From the NCBI GenBank assembly GCA_937996765.1, contig CALKUG010000216.1:1-5576 (forward strand): 5,576 bases of DNA, given 5' to 3'. Made by a program: the position numbers and the translations under genes. This document shows, piece by piece, positions 1-5,576 of this stretch; position 1 is the stretch's first letter; every line of letters begins with the position of its first letter. The notes beneath the pieces are model-generated. The model made no database searches. It saw nothing but the letters and a program-made list of their open reading frames with translations, and had not been told where the DNA came from. The DNA comes from an uncultured Ignavibacteria bacterium (GTDB lineage: Bacteria > Bacteroidota > Ignavibacteria > Ignavibacteriales > Ignavibacteriaceae).

Positions 1-1334
1 GCTGTCCAGAATCCGTCACCGCCATTGGTTACAAACCAGTCGGAGTTTACGATACCATCTTCACCGGTTGTACGTGAGGGACCGCCCATCGAATTGTTAT
101 CCTGTGTGCCTCCATAAACGTAGTAAAACGGATAACTGTTATCAACATTAACGCGGTAGAACTGAACAATAGGAAGATTTTCCTTGAAATCCCATGTTTT
201 ACCAAGGTCGAACGATTCATAAACACCACCATCGCCACCGATAAGCAAATGGCGGGTATCCTTCGGGTTAATCCATAAAGCGTGGTCATCAACGTGTCTG
301 CCTGAAGATTCAAGATTCTTAAAAGTCTTTCCACCATCTTCAGTGACCTTAGATACAACATCCATCAAATACACTCTATCAACATCCTTGGGGTCTGCAT
401 ATATCTCGTTGAAATACTGCCCTTTGGAATAGGTTGAACTCATTTTATTCCATGAAGCACCGCGATTAGTAGAGCGGAAAAAACCACCCTCCGCATTTGC
501 AGCTTCAAGTGAAAGGTAAATTACATCCGGGTTTGCAGGTGATATTGCGAGATCTGTTCCGCCAATGTGCGAAGATGGCAACCCTGACATAATTTTGTAC
601 CAAGTGTTTCCGCCGTCCTCTGATTTATACACCGCGGATTCAGGACCACCGCCAATTTTTGTCCAAACGTGTCTGCGTCTTTGCTCAGAAGTAGCATACA
701 TAACATCAGGATTACGAGGATCAAATGTTACATTATTAACGCCGGTGTTCTCAGAAATTTCAAGTGTTTTTTTCCAGGTTTTGCCGCCATCAACTGATTT
801 ATAGAGACCACGTTCTCCACCGGGACCCCATACGGAACCTTCGGCAGCAACAAAAACAATATTCGAGTTGCGAGGGTCAATTACGATATCGCCAATTTGA
901 CGGGAGTCTTTGAGTCCCATACTGTTCCATGAGGCACCACCATCGGTAGATTTGAATACGCCGTTACCATATCCAAGAGCGCGCTGATGATTGTTTTCGC
1001 CGGTTCCCACCCATACTACAAACGGGTTATTTGGGTCAATTACCACAACACCAATGGAATAGGAGCCCTGATTATCAAATATAGGCGACCAAGTTGTTCC
1101 GGAGTTTGTTGTTTTCCATACGTGTCCGCTGGCGACTGCAACATAGTATTCACTAAAATCATTGGGGTTAACCGCAAAGTCGGCAATACGTCCCGAGCAA
1201 TAAGCCGGACCAATATTACGCCACTTTAATCCCGAAAAAGTTGAGGATGTTAATGGTCCTTCATCCTTTTTTTGTTCCTGAGCCAAAATCACCAATGTAG
1301 TAAGCATCAGAAACAATAGTGTAATTCTTTTCAT
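1..1334 (-). CDS. Exported Asp-box (BNR/sortilin-like) beta-propeller protein, N-terminal part
   Basis: The reading frame is open without a stop from the ATG at 1334-1332 to the window edge: 444 complete codons, with the C-terminus missing. Residues 1-18 form a signal peptide (MKRITLLFLMLTTLVILA, then QEQ), so the product is exported. Seven Asp-box repeats of the S-x-D-x-G-x-T-W type are visible ending at W82, W136, W187, W245, W295, F338 and W381, spaced about 40-60 residues apart, each preceded by strands such as VVVIDPNNP or VTFDPRNPD. This is a repeat pattern of large beta-propellers (VPS10/sortilin N-terminal or GH74-like fold). The stretch QFYRVNVDN (391-399) followed by YGGTQDNNS (407-415) resembles a motif common in the roughly 1000-residue proteins usually labelled 'glycosyl hydrolase' or BNR-repeat protein in Bacteroidota and relatives. 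Hydrolase activity is not shown by anything visible; binding or scaffolding is equally possible. The start is supported by AAAGGA six bases upstream of the ATG and by the signal peptide. Whether it ends in a T9SS tail cannot be seen. Confidence 0.9.
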   Translation of the reverse strand, partial: MKRITLLFLMLTTLVILAQEQKKDEGPLTSSTFSGLKWRNIGPAYCSGRIADFAVNPNDFSEYYVAVASGHVWKTTNSGTTWSPIFDNQGSYSIGVVVIDPNNPFVVWVGTGENNHQRALGYGNGVFKSTDGGASWNSMGLKDSRQIGDIVIDPRNSNIVFVAAEGSVWGPGGERGLYKSVDGGKTWKKTLEISENTGVNNVTFDPRNPDVMYATSEQRRRHVWTKIGGGPESAVYKSEDGGNTWYKIMSGLPSSHIGGTDLAISPANPDVIYLSLEAANAEGGFFRSTNRGASWNKMSSTYSKGQYFNEIYADPKDVDRVYLMDVVSKVTEDGGKTFKNLESSGRHVDDHALWINPKDTRHLLIGGDGGVYESFDLGKTWDFKENLPIVQFYRVNVDNSYPFYYVYGGTQDNNSMGGPSRTTGEDGIVNSDWFVTNGGDGFWT

Positions 1335-1386
1335 CAGAGTTCCTTTTAATTTGGGAAAAACGAAGCTGTAAAATAGGAAAAAAATT
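1335..1386 (-). promoter_or_regulatory. Leader and likely promoter region of the propeller gene
   Basis: Only about 50 bases lie between the 7-base repeat array and the start codon. On the minus strand AAAAGGA (ending at 1341) is a good Shine-Dalgarno sequence, six bases before ATG. Further upstream is an AT-rich stretch with TATTTTAC (around 1368-1376), which loosely resembles the Bacteroidota -7 element TAnnTTTG but does not match its final G. Since the preceding gene ends in a terminator, a promoter should lie here or within the adjacent repeats; its exact place is not determined. Confidence 0.35.
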
Positions 1387-1430
1387 GGACTCAGGACTCA
1401 GGACTCAGGACTCGGGACTCGGGACTCGGG
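1387..1430. repeat. Heptamer tandem array (GGACTCA)3(GGACTCG)3
   Basis: Six perfect 7-base units are read directly: three GGACTCA (1387-1407), then three GGACTCG (1408-1428), followed by a partial unit GG. The array lies between the terminator of the GHL10 gene and the leader of the propeller gene. Its unit boundaries carry one fixed A-to-G change, so the two halves are internally homogeneous, as expected from slippage or unit amplification. It is much more GC-rich than the DNA around it. It is too short and lacks spacers to be a CRISPR array. Confidence 0.95.
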
Positions 1431-1458
1431 AAAAAGAAAGCCCCGCGGTGAGCGGGGC
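1431..1458 (-). terminator. Rho-independent terminator of the GHL10 gene
   Basis: On the minus strand, GCCCCGC and GCGGGGC (1458-1452 and 1446-1440) form a perfect 7-base-pair GC stem around the loop TCACC, followed at once by TTTCTTTTT (1439-1431). It sits about 60 bases after the stop codon of the 788-residue gene. On the plus strand the stem is not followed by a T-run, so it acts in the minus direction. Confidence 0.85.
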
Positions 1459-1460
1459 CA

Positions 1461-1477
1461 AAATCGTGCGAAGCACG
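1461..1477 (-). other. Small hairpin just ahead of the terminator
   Basis: CGTGC and GCACG (1465-1469 and 1473-1477) can pair around a 3-base loop. On the minus strand the stem is followed by ATTTT before the main terminator stem begins. It may be a weak accessory terminator or a 3'-end stabilising hairpin. The stem has only five pairs, so this is tentative. Confidence 0.35.
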
Positions 1478-1481
1478 CCTC

Positions 1482-1516
1482 AATTCTTAATTCTTAACTT
1501 TTAATTCTTAACTCTT
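1482..1516. repeat. AT-rich heptamer tandem array (AATTCTT-type, five units)
   Basis: Five consecutive 7-base units are seen: AATTCTT, AATTCTT, AACTTTT, AATTCTT, AACTCTT. Three are identical and two carry one or two T/C changes. The array ends two bases from the stop codon of the 788-residue gene, so it lies in that gene's 3' untranslated region, before the terminator. It has the same period as the array at 1387-1430 but an unrelated sequence. Confidence 0.8.
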
Positions 1517-1518
1517 TC

Positions 1519-3885
1519 TTACTTAATCAGATTCATCTTGTGTTCGGAAGTAAAATCACCTGCAACTAAACGGTAAACATACACACCGCTTGCAACAGGT
1601 TGATTTGCGGAATTTCTTCCGTTCCATTCAACAGAGTGGAATCCTGCGGTCATATCACCTTGAATCAATGTTACTACTTCTCTTCCAAACAAGTCGTAAA
1701 CCTTCAAGTGTACTGTTTCTTGCTTTGGTAAAGCAAAACGTATGGTTGTTGAAGGATTAAACGGGTTAGGATAATTTTGATACAAAGTATATTCTTTAGG
1801 CAAACTATTAAAATCTTCATTATCAGTTGCCTGAACTGTACGGAAACGTGAATCCACAGTCCATTTACTTGTGCCTCTGCTGTTAGAAGCTTGAACACGC
1901 CAAAAATAGAGTGTGAAGAAATCAAGATTTCTTAGCTTTAAAGTATTAATACCCGTTACCACTGTATCAAGCACCAAAGGATCGAATGTATTGCTTTTTG
2001 CAATTTGAATACGGTATTCGGTAGCCAACGGATTGGCTTCCCAACGCATTAGAGTATCAAGCGGAACGTTTGATGCTGCAACCGGATATAATTGCACCGG
2101 TGTTTTAGGGAATCCCGTTTTGAAGCTACGGGCATCGCTGTAGTTGCTCTCTCCGGCGAGGTTAAGGGATTTAACACGCCAGTAATAAGTAACTTCACCT
2201 TCCAATGCGGTAACTGAAAAAGCAGTATCCTGAAGTGTAGAGTTATTAACCACCACACCCGTGCTAAAATCTTGTGCCGTGGAAATCTGAAGCTGATAGA
2301 ACGAAGCTCCCGCAGCATAATTCCATTTTATCTGCGATGCCGAACCGATGGTATCTATACCGTTATTTGGGTAAGCAAGTTGTGGTACTGCCGGTGCAGA
2401 AACCGTAACACCTGCGGTATAATCACTCTCGTTTGAATTTCTATCGAGTGCTGTAACAGCTAAATTGACCGTTGCACCCAAACCAAGTGATTTGAACGTT
2501 ACCGGACGTCTGTTCTGTATATCCAATATGTTATTGGGGTCTGTAATAGTAGATGAAGTTATTGGTGCACTACTCGCATATACAACGTATAGGTTTGGAA
2601 CGTCACCATCTGAAGCGGGTGTCGGTTGCTCCCATTGCAGTGCTGCATAACCTTTACCTGGGACTCTATCAAAAATAACATTCACCGGTTTATTAGGAGC
2701 AATGCTTTCACGCATGGTCATAGCAGGAGTAAGAGCCGGCTTGCGATATAAATCCTTCTTCAAGCTATCGGTCATGCCTTTATAATTACCGGGAATCGAA
2801 CTTGCATTATAGAAAACCTGTCCTTTTGTTTTGGGATTAGCACGATTCATTCTAATCTGATTGTGAATCTCGGAGGCACCATAGGTGGTATTCATAACGT
2901 ATGCTGCTTGACCGGGATAAAAATGAGCATCGTATTTTGTTGTTGAATCTGCCCACCAGGATGAAAGTTTAGAATAATCCTGGTTGCCGCCAATTCTCCA
3001 ATAGAGCTGAGGAGTCATATAATCAACCGATTTGTTTCTCAACCAAGCCAAACCATCACAATAAATTGAACTATAGGCATCCATACCGGTAATTCCTGAA
3101 GGAACGCCATTCTTCCATATACCAAACGGACTCATGCCAAATTTAACGTAGGGCTTTACTGCCTGAATACTATCGTGAACCATTTTAATAAGAAGGTTAA
3201 CATTATCTCGGCGCCAATCTCCAACATTTGCAAAACCGCGTGGTTCATTTGCAAAAGTTGTTGCGTCTTGATTGGTGAAACCATATTCCGGGTAAGGATA
3301 GAAATAATCATCGAAATGTACACCATCCAAATTATACCTATTTACAACATCAAGAACCACATTGGTGATGTACTGACGAACTTCAGCCATTCCTGGATTT
3401 AATATTCTTAAGGTTTTTGCTACTAAAGTCCATTCGGGCTTCTTTGATGCAGGGTGATTTGAAGCAAGCGTATAGGCTCCTACTGTACGCTCTGCGCGGT
3501 AAGGGTTAAACCAAGCGTGTAGTTCCATTCCACGTTTATGAGCTTCTTCAATTGCAAACTCAAGTGGATCGTAGTAGGGGCTCGGGGCTTTGCCTTGAGC
3601 ACCTGTTAAATGGTAACTCCAAGGTTCGTAAGGTGAATTGTACAACGCATCGCATTCGGTACGTACCTGAAAAAGCACAGCGTTAATTCCGGCAGCTTTT
3701 AAATTATCTAAAAGATTAATAAGGTCTTGTTTTTGCTTTTCTGTTGATGAGCCAAATACCGGCCAATCAATATTTAAAACGGTTGCAATCCACGCACCTC
3801 TAAACTCCCGCTTAACCAGCGGTGATTGGGCAAAAGCCCCAGCGATAAAAACAATGAGAAAAAGTGTGATGAGAGATTTTTTCAT
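1519..3885 (-). CDS. Secreted GHL10-family (PF02638-like) glycoside hydrolase with Fn3-type modules and T9SS sorting tail
   Basis: This 788-residue protein starts with a signal peptide (residues 1-19, cut after AFA). Residues about 25-390 match the GHL10 (family-10-like glycosylhydrolase, YngK/DigH type) barrel: REFRGAWIATV (26-36), AVLFQVRTECDALY (69-82), GMELHAWFNPYR (119-130), LDGVHFDDYFYPYP (186-199), FGMSPFGIW (249-257) and VDYMTPQLYWR (287-297). The acidic cluster D187/D192/D193 and E77 are candidate catalytic residues, inferred from their position in conserved strand ends. Family members such as E. coli DigH (YddW) act on peptidoglycan glycan strands; the substrate here is not known. 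Three beta-sandwich modules follow: about 398-495, 498-590 and 593-685, the last two with clear Fn3-like YYWRVKSLNLAGES and YFWRVQASNSRGTS strands. Residues 698-788 are a type A T9SS sorting domain (NYPNPFNPSTTI, GREVVTL, ASGVYVYRL, KMNLIK), so the protein is probably exported through the outer membrane and anchored or released at the surface. AGG eight bases before ATG supports the start. It has its own terminator downstream and a terminator upstream, so it is likely monocistronic. Confidence 0.93.
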   Translation of the reverse strand: MKKSLITLFLIVFIAGAFAQSPLVKREFRGAWIATVLNIDWPVFGSSTEKQKQDLINLLDNLKAAGINAVLFQVRTECDALYNSPYEPWSYHLTGAQGKAPSPYYDPLEFAIEEAHKRGMELHAWFNPYRAERTVGAYTLASNHPASKKPEWTLVAKTLRILNPGMAEVRQYITNVVLDVVNRYNLDGVHFDDYFYPYPEYGFTNQDATTFANEPRGFANVGDWRRDNVNLLIKMVHDSIQAVKPYVKFGMSPFGIWKNGVPSGITGMDAYSSIYCDGLAWLRNKSVDYMTPQLYWRIGGNQDYSKLSSWWADSTTKYDAHFYPGQAAYVMNTTYGASEIHNQIRMNRANPKTKGQVFYNASSIPGNYKGMTDSLKKDLYRKPALTPAMTMRESIAPNKPVNVIFDRVPGKGYAALQWEQPTPASDGDVPNLYVVYASSAPITSSTITDPNNILDIQNRRPVTFKSLGLGATVNLAVTALDRNSNESDYTAGVTVSAPAVPQLAYPNNGIDTIGSASQIKWNYAAGASFYQLQISTAQDFSTGVVVNNSTLQDTAFSVTALEGEVTYYWRVKSLNLAGESNYSDARSFKTGFPKTPVQLYPVAASNVPLDTLMRWEANPLATEYRIQIAKSNTFDPLVLDTVVTGINTLKLRNLDFFTLYFWRVQASNSRGTSKWTVDSRFRTVQATDNEDFNSLPKEYTLYQNYPNPFNPSTTIRFALPKQETVHLKVYDLFGREVVTLIQGDMTAGFHSVEWNGRNSANQPVASGVYVYRLVAGDFTSEHKMNLIK

Positions 3886-3969
3886 GCTACTTACCTATTC
3901 CGGTTAGTGAAAATTGTTAGACATGTAAAATTACGGATGAACAAAGATTATACAAAGGAAAATTATCAC
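3886..3969 (-). promoter_or_regulatory. Probable promoter and leader of the GHL10 gene
   Basis: The minus strand carries TATAAT at 3952-3947, directly after TTTG, about 60 bases before the start codon and just past the terminator of the upstream gene. It matches a sigma-70 -10 box exactly. No convincing -35 box lies 17 bases upstream, where there is only the terminator's T-run. TATAATCTTTG also resembles the Bacteroidota TAnnTTTG element with one extra base. A Shine-Dalgarno-like ATAGG (around 3898-3894) precedes the ATG by eight bases. The presence of a promoter somewhere here is well supported by the terminator upstream; the exact box is a guess. Confidence 0.45.
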
Positions 3970-4008
3970 AAAAAAAAAGCCCGATACCTTTTCAGATATC
4001 GGGCTTTT
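3970..4008 (-). terminator. Rho-independent terminator of the 503-residue gene
   Basis: AAAAGCCCGATA (3975-3986) pairs perfectly with TATCGGGCTTTT (3997-4008), a 12-base-pair stem with a 10-base loop. On the minus strand the GC part is followed by nine T residues (3978-3970). It lies 18 bases after the stop codon at 4027. In the plus direction only four T residues follow, so there is little reason to expect activity that way, and no plus-strand gene is present to need it. Confidence 0.92.
3976..3994. repeat. 19-base direct repeat, copy 1 (in terminator)
   Basis: AAAGCCCGATACCTTTTCA, one arm and most of the loop of the terminator here, recurs exactly and in the same orientation at 5558-5576. 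The two copies flank the 503-residue gene. Confidence 0.95.
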
Positions 4009-4026
4009 GAAATGCTTAAATAGCAA

Positions 4027-5538
4027 TTACTTAATTAATACCATTTTTTTGGTAGAAACAGTACCGTTGTATAGTAAGCTGTAGAAATAAACTCCACCGG
4101 CGTGTTGGGTAGCATCAAAATCAACATTATAAGTTCCTGCTGTTAACTCATTTTCTATCAATTTTGCAACTACTTCGCCAAGTGCGTTGTAAACTGTTAA
4201 ATTTACAAAACCTTCAGTAGGAAGAGAAAACTGAATTTTCGTTGAAGGGTTAAATGGGTTAGGGTAATTCTGCTCAAGAGTAAACTCCAAAGGCAAGTCT
4301 CCTGTAATCCGCTCGACTGAGAGAAGTGAATCTGGGAACTTTTCCATACCAATAAAATCAGCCCAAACTAATTTAAGTATTTGCAAATTCCCTTGGACTA
4401 CAGCGGAGAAATGATTAGCCCCAAAACCTCCTTCATTATCCATGAATCCTCCGGTGACACCTGGAATGGTTGATGCACCCGGGTATTCTGCTCCAAATTT
4501 ATACTCAAACGTGCCCATTGGTGTGCCAGCCGGAAAAACTACTTTTGCCTTCCATATATTAGGAACAATTTCTTTCATTGCTACCATTGTACCACCAGCC
4601 GTATCATTTGGCACCCAAGAACCCAACCAAGCGCCAAGTTTTTGAGCACTTCCCTTAATACCAATCAAAGTTACTTCATCACGCGGAATTAAGGATTTAT
4701 CTATGGAGTTCTGTGCTTTTTCGGGTAAATATAAATAGAACTCATAAGTTGCATCTTTAGTTAAATTTGAAGATAGTGGAAATATATTTGGAATTATGGT
4801 TGCTAATTGGAGATTTGAATTTAATATAGGGTAGTTTATCCATCTATCCTGACCTAATTCCCACCCACCATTTGAAAATTTGTTATCAGGGAAGGCCTTG
4901 AATTTCCATTTTGTAGAATCCATTGATTTCCCGGTAACTGAGAGAGTTGTTTTAAAAAAGCCCGGGTTAAATGGATCTTCAGTTAGTCTCCTGTTTCCTT
5001 TAACATCACGCCCCATGTTGTCCCAATCCAAACCATTAACCAACAAAGAGTCTGTTGCTACATCAAAATATCCATAACCTGATCCCAAAATTGTCCTTAA
5101 ATCAGCCGTAAATTCAATATTTACAGTAACATCTTGTCTATTGATATAAATGCTGTCGTCATTAAAATATCGAGAAACGATTAATCCATTTGAAGCAACA
5201 AACTTTCTATTTGGGTCACTCTCCCAACCACTTGGGGTATAGAAGAATTTGTGGTTGTATTCTTTACCTGTTTCGAGTCCTGAAACCTGAACAGTGTAAA
5301 CAGAATCCCCATCGGAATCTGTCATTTTATAACCTGCTCCCCAGCCATCAATATCACCCTTGAGGAATAATTCATCGGATGATTTGAAGTTTCCTTCTTT
5401 TAATTGGACGGACATATTAGCATTAAAGGTAACGGAGGAAAGAGAATCAGGGGAAAGCATAAAATCTGAAGCGATTAAAGAGGTTGTTCCCAAAAGGAAC
5501 ATGCAGCTCACCACGGTGAGTTTCATTTTATTTAACAT
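4027..5538 (-). CDS. Exported protein with three E-set/CBM-like beta-sandwich modules and T9SS sorting tail
   Basis: The 503-residue product begins with a signal peptide (residues 1-24, probably cut after IAS). The ATG at 5538 is chosen over the internal Met5 because AGGAG lies five bases before it. I do not recognise a named gene. Three modules of about 100 residues can be seen: 34-135 (VTFNANMSVQ, LKGDIDGW, YNHKFFYTPSGWESDPNRKF), 136-250 (VTVNIEFTADL, LLVNGLDW, WKFKAF, GGWELGQDRW) and about 286-390 (EVTLIGIKGSAQKLGAW, FEYKFGAEYPG). They share the order 'binding-strand, G-x-x-x-W, Y/W-K-F' typical of starch-binding or early-set immunoglobulin-like folds in surface glycan-binding proteins. 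Residues about 417-503 are a type A T9SS sorting domain (NYPNPFNPSTKIQFSLP, LGEVVAKL, GGVYFYSL, KKMVLIK). No catalytic motif is visible, so a surface binding or structural role is inferred; the ligand is unknown. It is bounded by terminator-like hairpins on both sides, suggesting a separate transcription unit. Confidence 0.88.
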   Translation of the reverse strand: MLNKMKLTVVSCMFLLGTTSLIASDFMLSPDSLSSVTFNANMSVQLKEGNFKSSDELFLKGDIDGWGAGYKMTDSDGDSVYTVQVSGLETGKEYNHKFFYTPSGWESDPNRKFVASNGLIVSRYFNDDSIYINRQDVTVNIEFTADLRTILGSGYGYFDVATDSLLVNGLDWDNMGRDVKGNRRLTEDPFNPGFFKTTLSVTGKSMDSTKWKFKAFPDNKFSNGGWELGQDRWINYPILNSNLQLATIIPNIFPLSSNLTKDATYEFYLYLPEKAQNSIDKSLIPRDEVTLIGIKGSAQKLGAWLGSWVPNDTAGGTMVAMKEIVPNIWKAKVVFPAGTPMGTFEYKFGAEYPGASTIPGVTGGFMDNEGGFGANHFSAVVQGNLQILKLVWADFIGMEKFPDSLLSVERITGDLPLEFTLEQNYPNPFNPSTKIQFSLPTEGFVNLTVYNALGEVVAKLIENELTAGTYNVDFDATQHAGGVYFYSLLYNGTVSTKKMVLIK

Positions 5539-5576
5539 ATTTGCTCCTAAAAAAATTAAAGCCCGATACCTTTTCA
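5539..5576 (-). promoter_or_regulatory. Leader of the 503-residue gene: Shine-Dalgarno abutting a truncated terminator-like hairpin
   Basis: Read on the minus strand, the window begins with one hairpin arm ending in GGTATCGGGC (to 5561), then TTTAATTTTTTT (5560-5549), then AGGAG (5548-5544) and the ATG five bases later. The arm equals that of the terminator at 3970-4008, so the missing half beyond the window very probably completes a terminator of the gene upstream. No promoter fits between the T-run and the Shine-Dalgarno sequence, so the transcript of the 503-residue gene must start within or upstream of the hairpin. Confidence 0.6.
5558..5576. repeat. 19-base direct repeat, copy 2 (truncated by window edge)
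   Basis: This is identical to 3976-3994 over all 19 bases visible and runs into the window end, so the true repeat may be longer. It lies upstream of the 503-residue gene, while copy 1 lies downstream. Confidence 0.95.

Noticed and set aside
565..1229. Plus-strand open frames at 565-804 and 987-1229
   Set aside because: They lie antisense inside the propeller gene, whose frame gives seven regular Asp-boxes. Their translations show no domain, signal peptide or ribosome binding site.
1387..1516. Possible CRISPR array
   Set aside because: Units are seven bases with no spacers, and no cas gene is nearby.
2465..3402. Plus-strand open frames at 2465-2650 and 3175-3402
   Set aside because: They are antisense to the GHL10 gene, short and without recognisable features.
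3826..4023. Plus-strand open frame of 65 codons over the promoter gap
   Set aside because: It starts inside the opposite-strand signal-peptide region, runs through a terminator hairpin and an A-run (giving lysine-rich peptide), and has no convincing Shine-Dalgarno sequence.
4013..4025. TGCT/AGCA hairpin just after the stop of the 503-residue gene
   Set aside because: A 4-base-pair stem with a 5-base AT loop is expected by chance and lies beside a far stronger terminator.
4442..5077. Plus-strand open frames at 4442-4645 and 4880-5077
   Set aside because: They are antisense to the 503-residue gene with no independent coding evidence.
5470..5538. Lipoprotein signal in the 503-residue protein (Cys12)
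   Set aside because: The cysteine precedes the hydrophobic core instead of following it, the preceding residues (TVVS) do not form a lipobox, and a normal cleavage site after IAS fits better.
1..5576. A single three-gene operon
   Set aside because: Strong minus-strand terminators separate each pair of genes, and each gap has room for a promoter, so independent transcription is the simpler reading.

Overview
The window holds three protein genes, all read from the minus strand, separated by short intergenic regions with terminators and repeats. I see no gene on the plus strand and no RNA gene, CRISPR array or transposase. The best guess for the source is a member of the Bacteroidota/Chlorobi superphylum, most likely an Ignavibacteria-type organism. 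This rests on two proteins that end in type A sorting domains of the type IX secretion system (T9SS) carrying the variant NYPNPFNPST, on moderate-to-low GC, and on several signal-peptide-bearing surface or exported proteins in a row. The phylum assignment is an inference from motif style, not a search result.

Layout in transcription order (right to left). At the far right, the window cuts through a terminator-like hairpin whose T-tract ends right against the ribosome binding site of the first gene. Positions 4027-5538 encode a 503-residue exported protein built from three beta-sandwich (E-set/carbohydrate-binding-like) modules and a T9SS tail. It ends at a strong terminator (3970-4008). A 19-base stretch of that terminator recurs exactly at the right edge of the window. 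Positions 1519-3885 encode a 788-residue exported GHL10-type glycoside hydrolase (PF02638-like) with three fibronectin-type modules and a T9SS tail. It is followed by a second terminator, which lies between two different arrays of 7-base tandem repeats. Positions 1-1334 hold the first 444 codons of a large exported beta-propeller protein with seven visible Asp-box (BNR) repeats; its C-terminus lies outside the window.

Each gene has its own Shine-Dalgarno sequence and a terminator lies in both gene-to-gene gaps, so they look like three single-gene transcription units rather than one operon. Functionally they fit a cell-surface set: a glycan-cleaving enzyme, a probable glycan- or protein-binding module protein, and a propeller protein that may bind or process extracellular polymers. 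Nothing in the sequence shows that they act on the same substrate. I did not find a clearly new biological system. The most unusual signals are in the intergenic DNA: the paired 7-base repeat arrays and the repeated hairpin that sits in the leader of the 503-residue gene.
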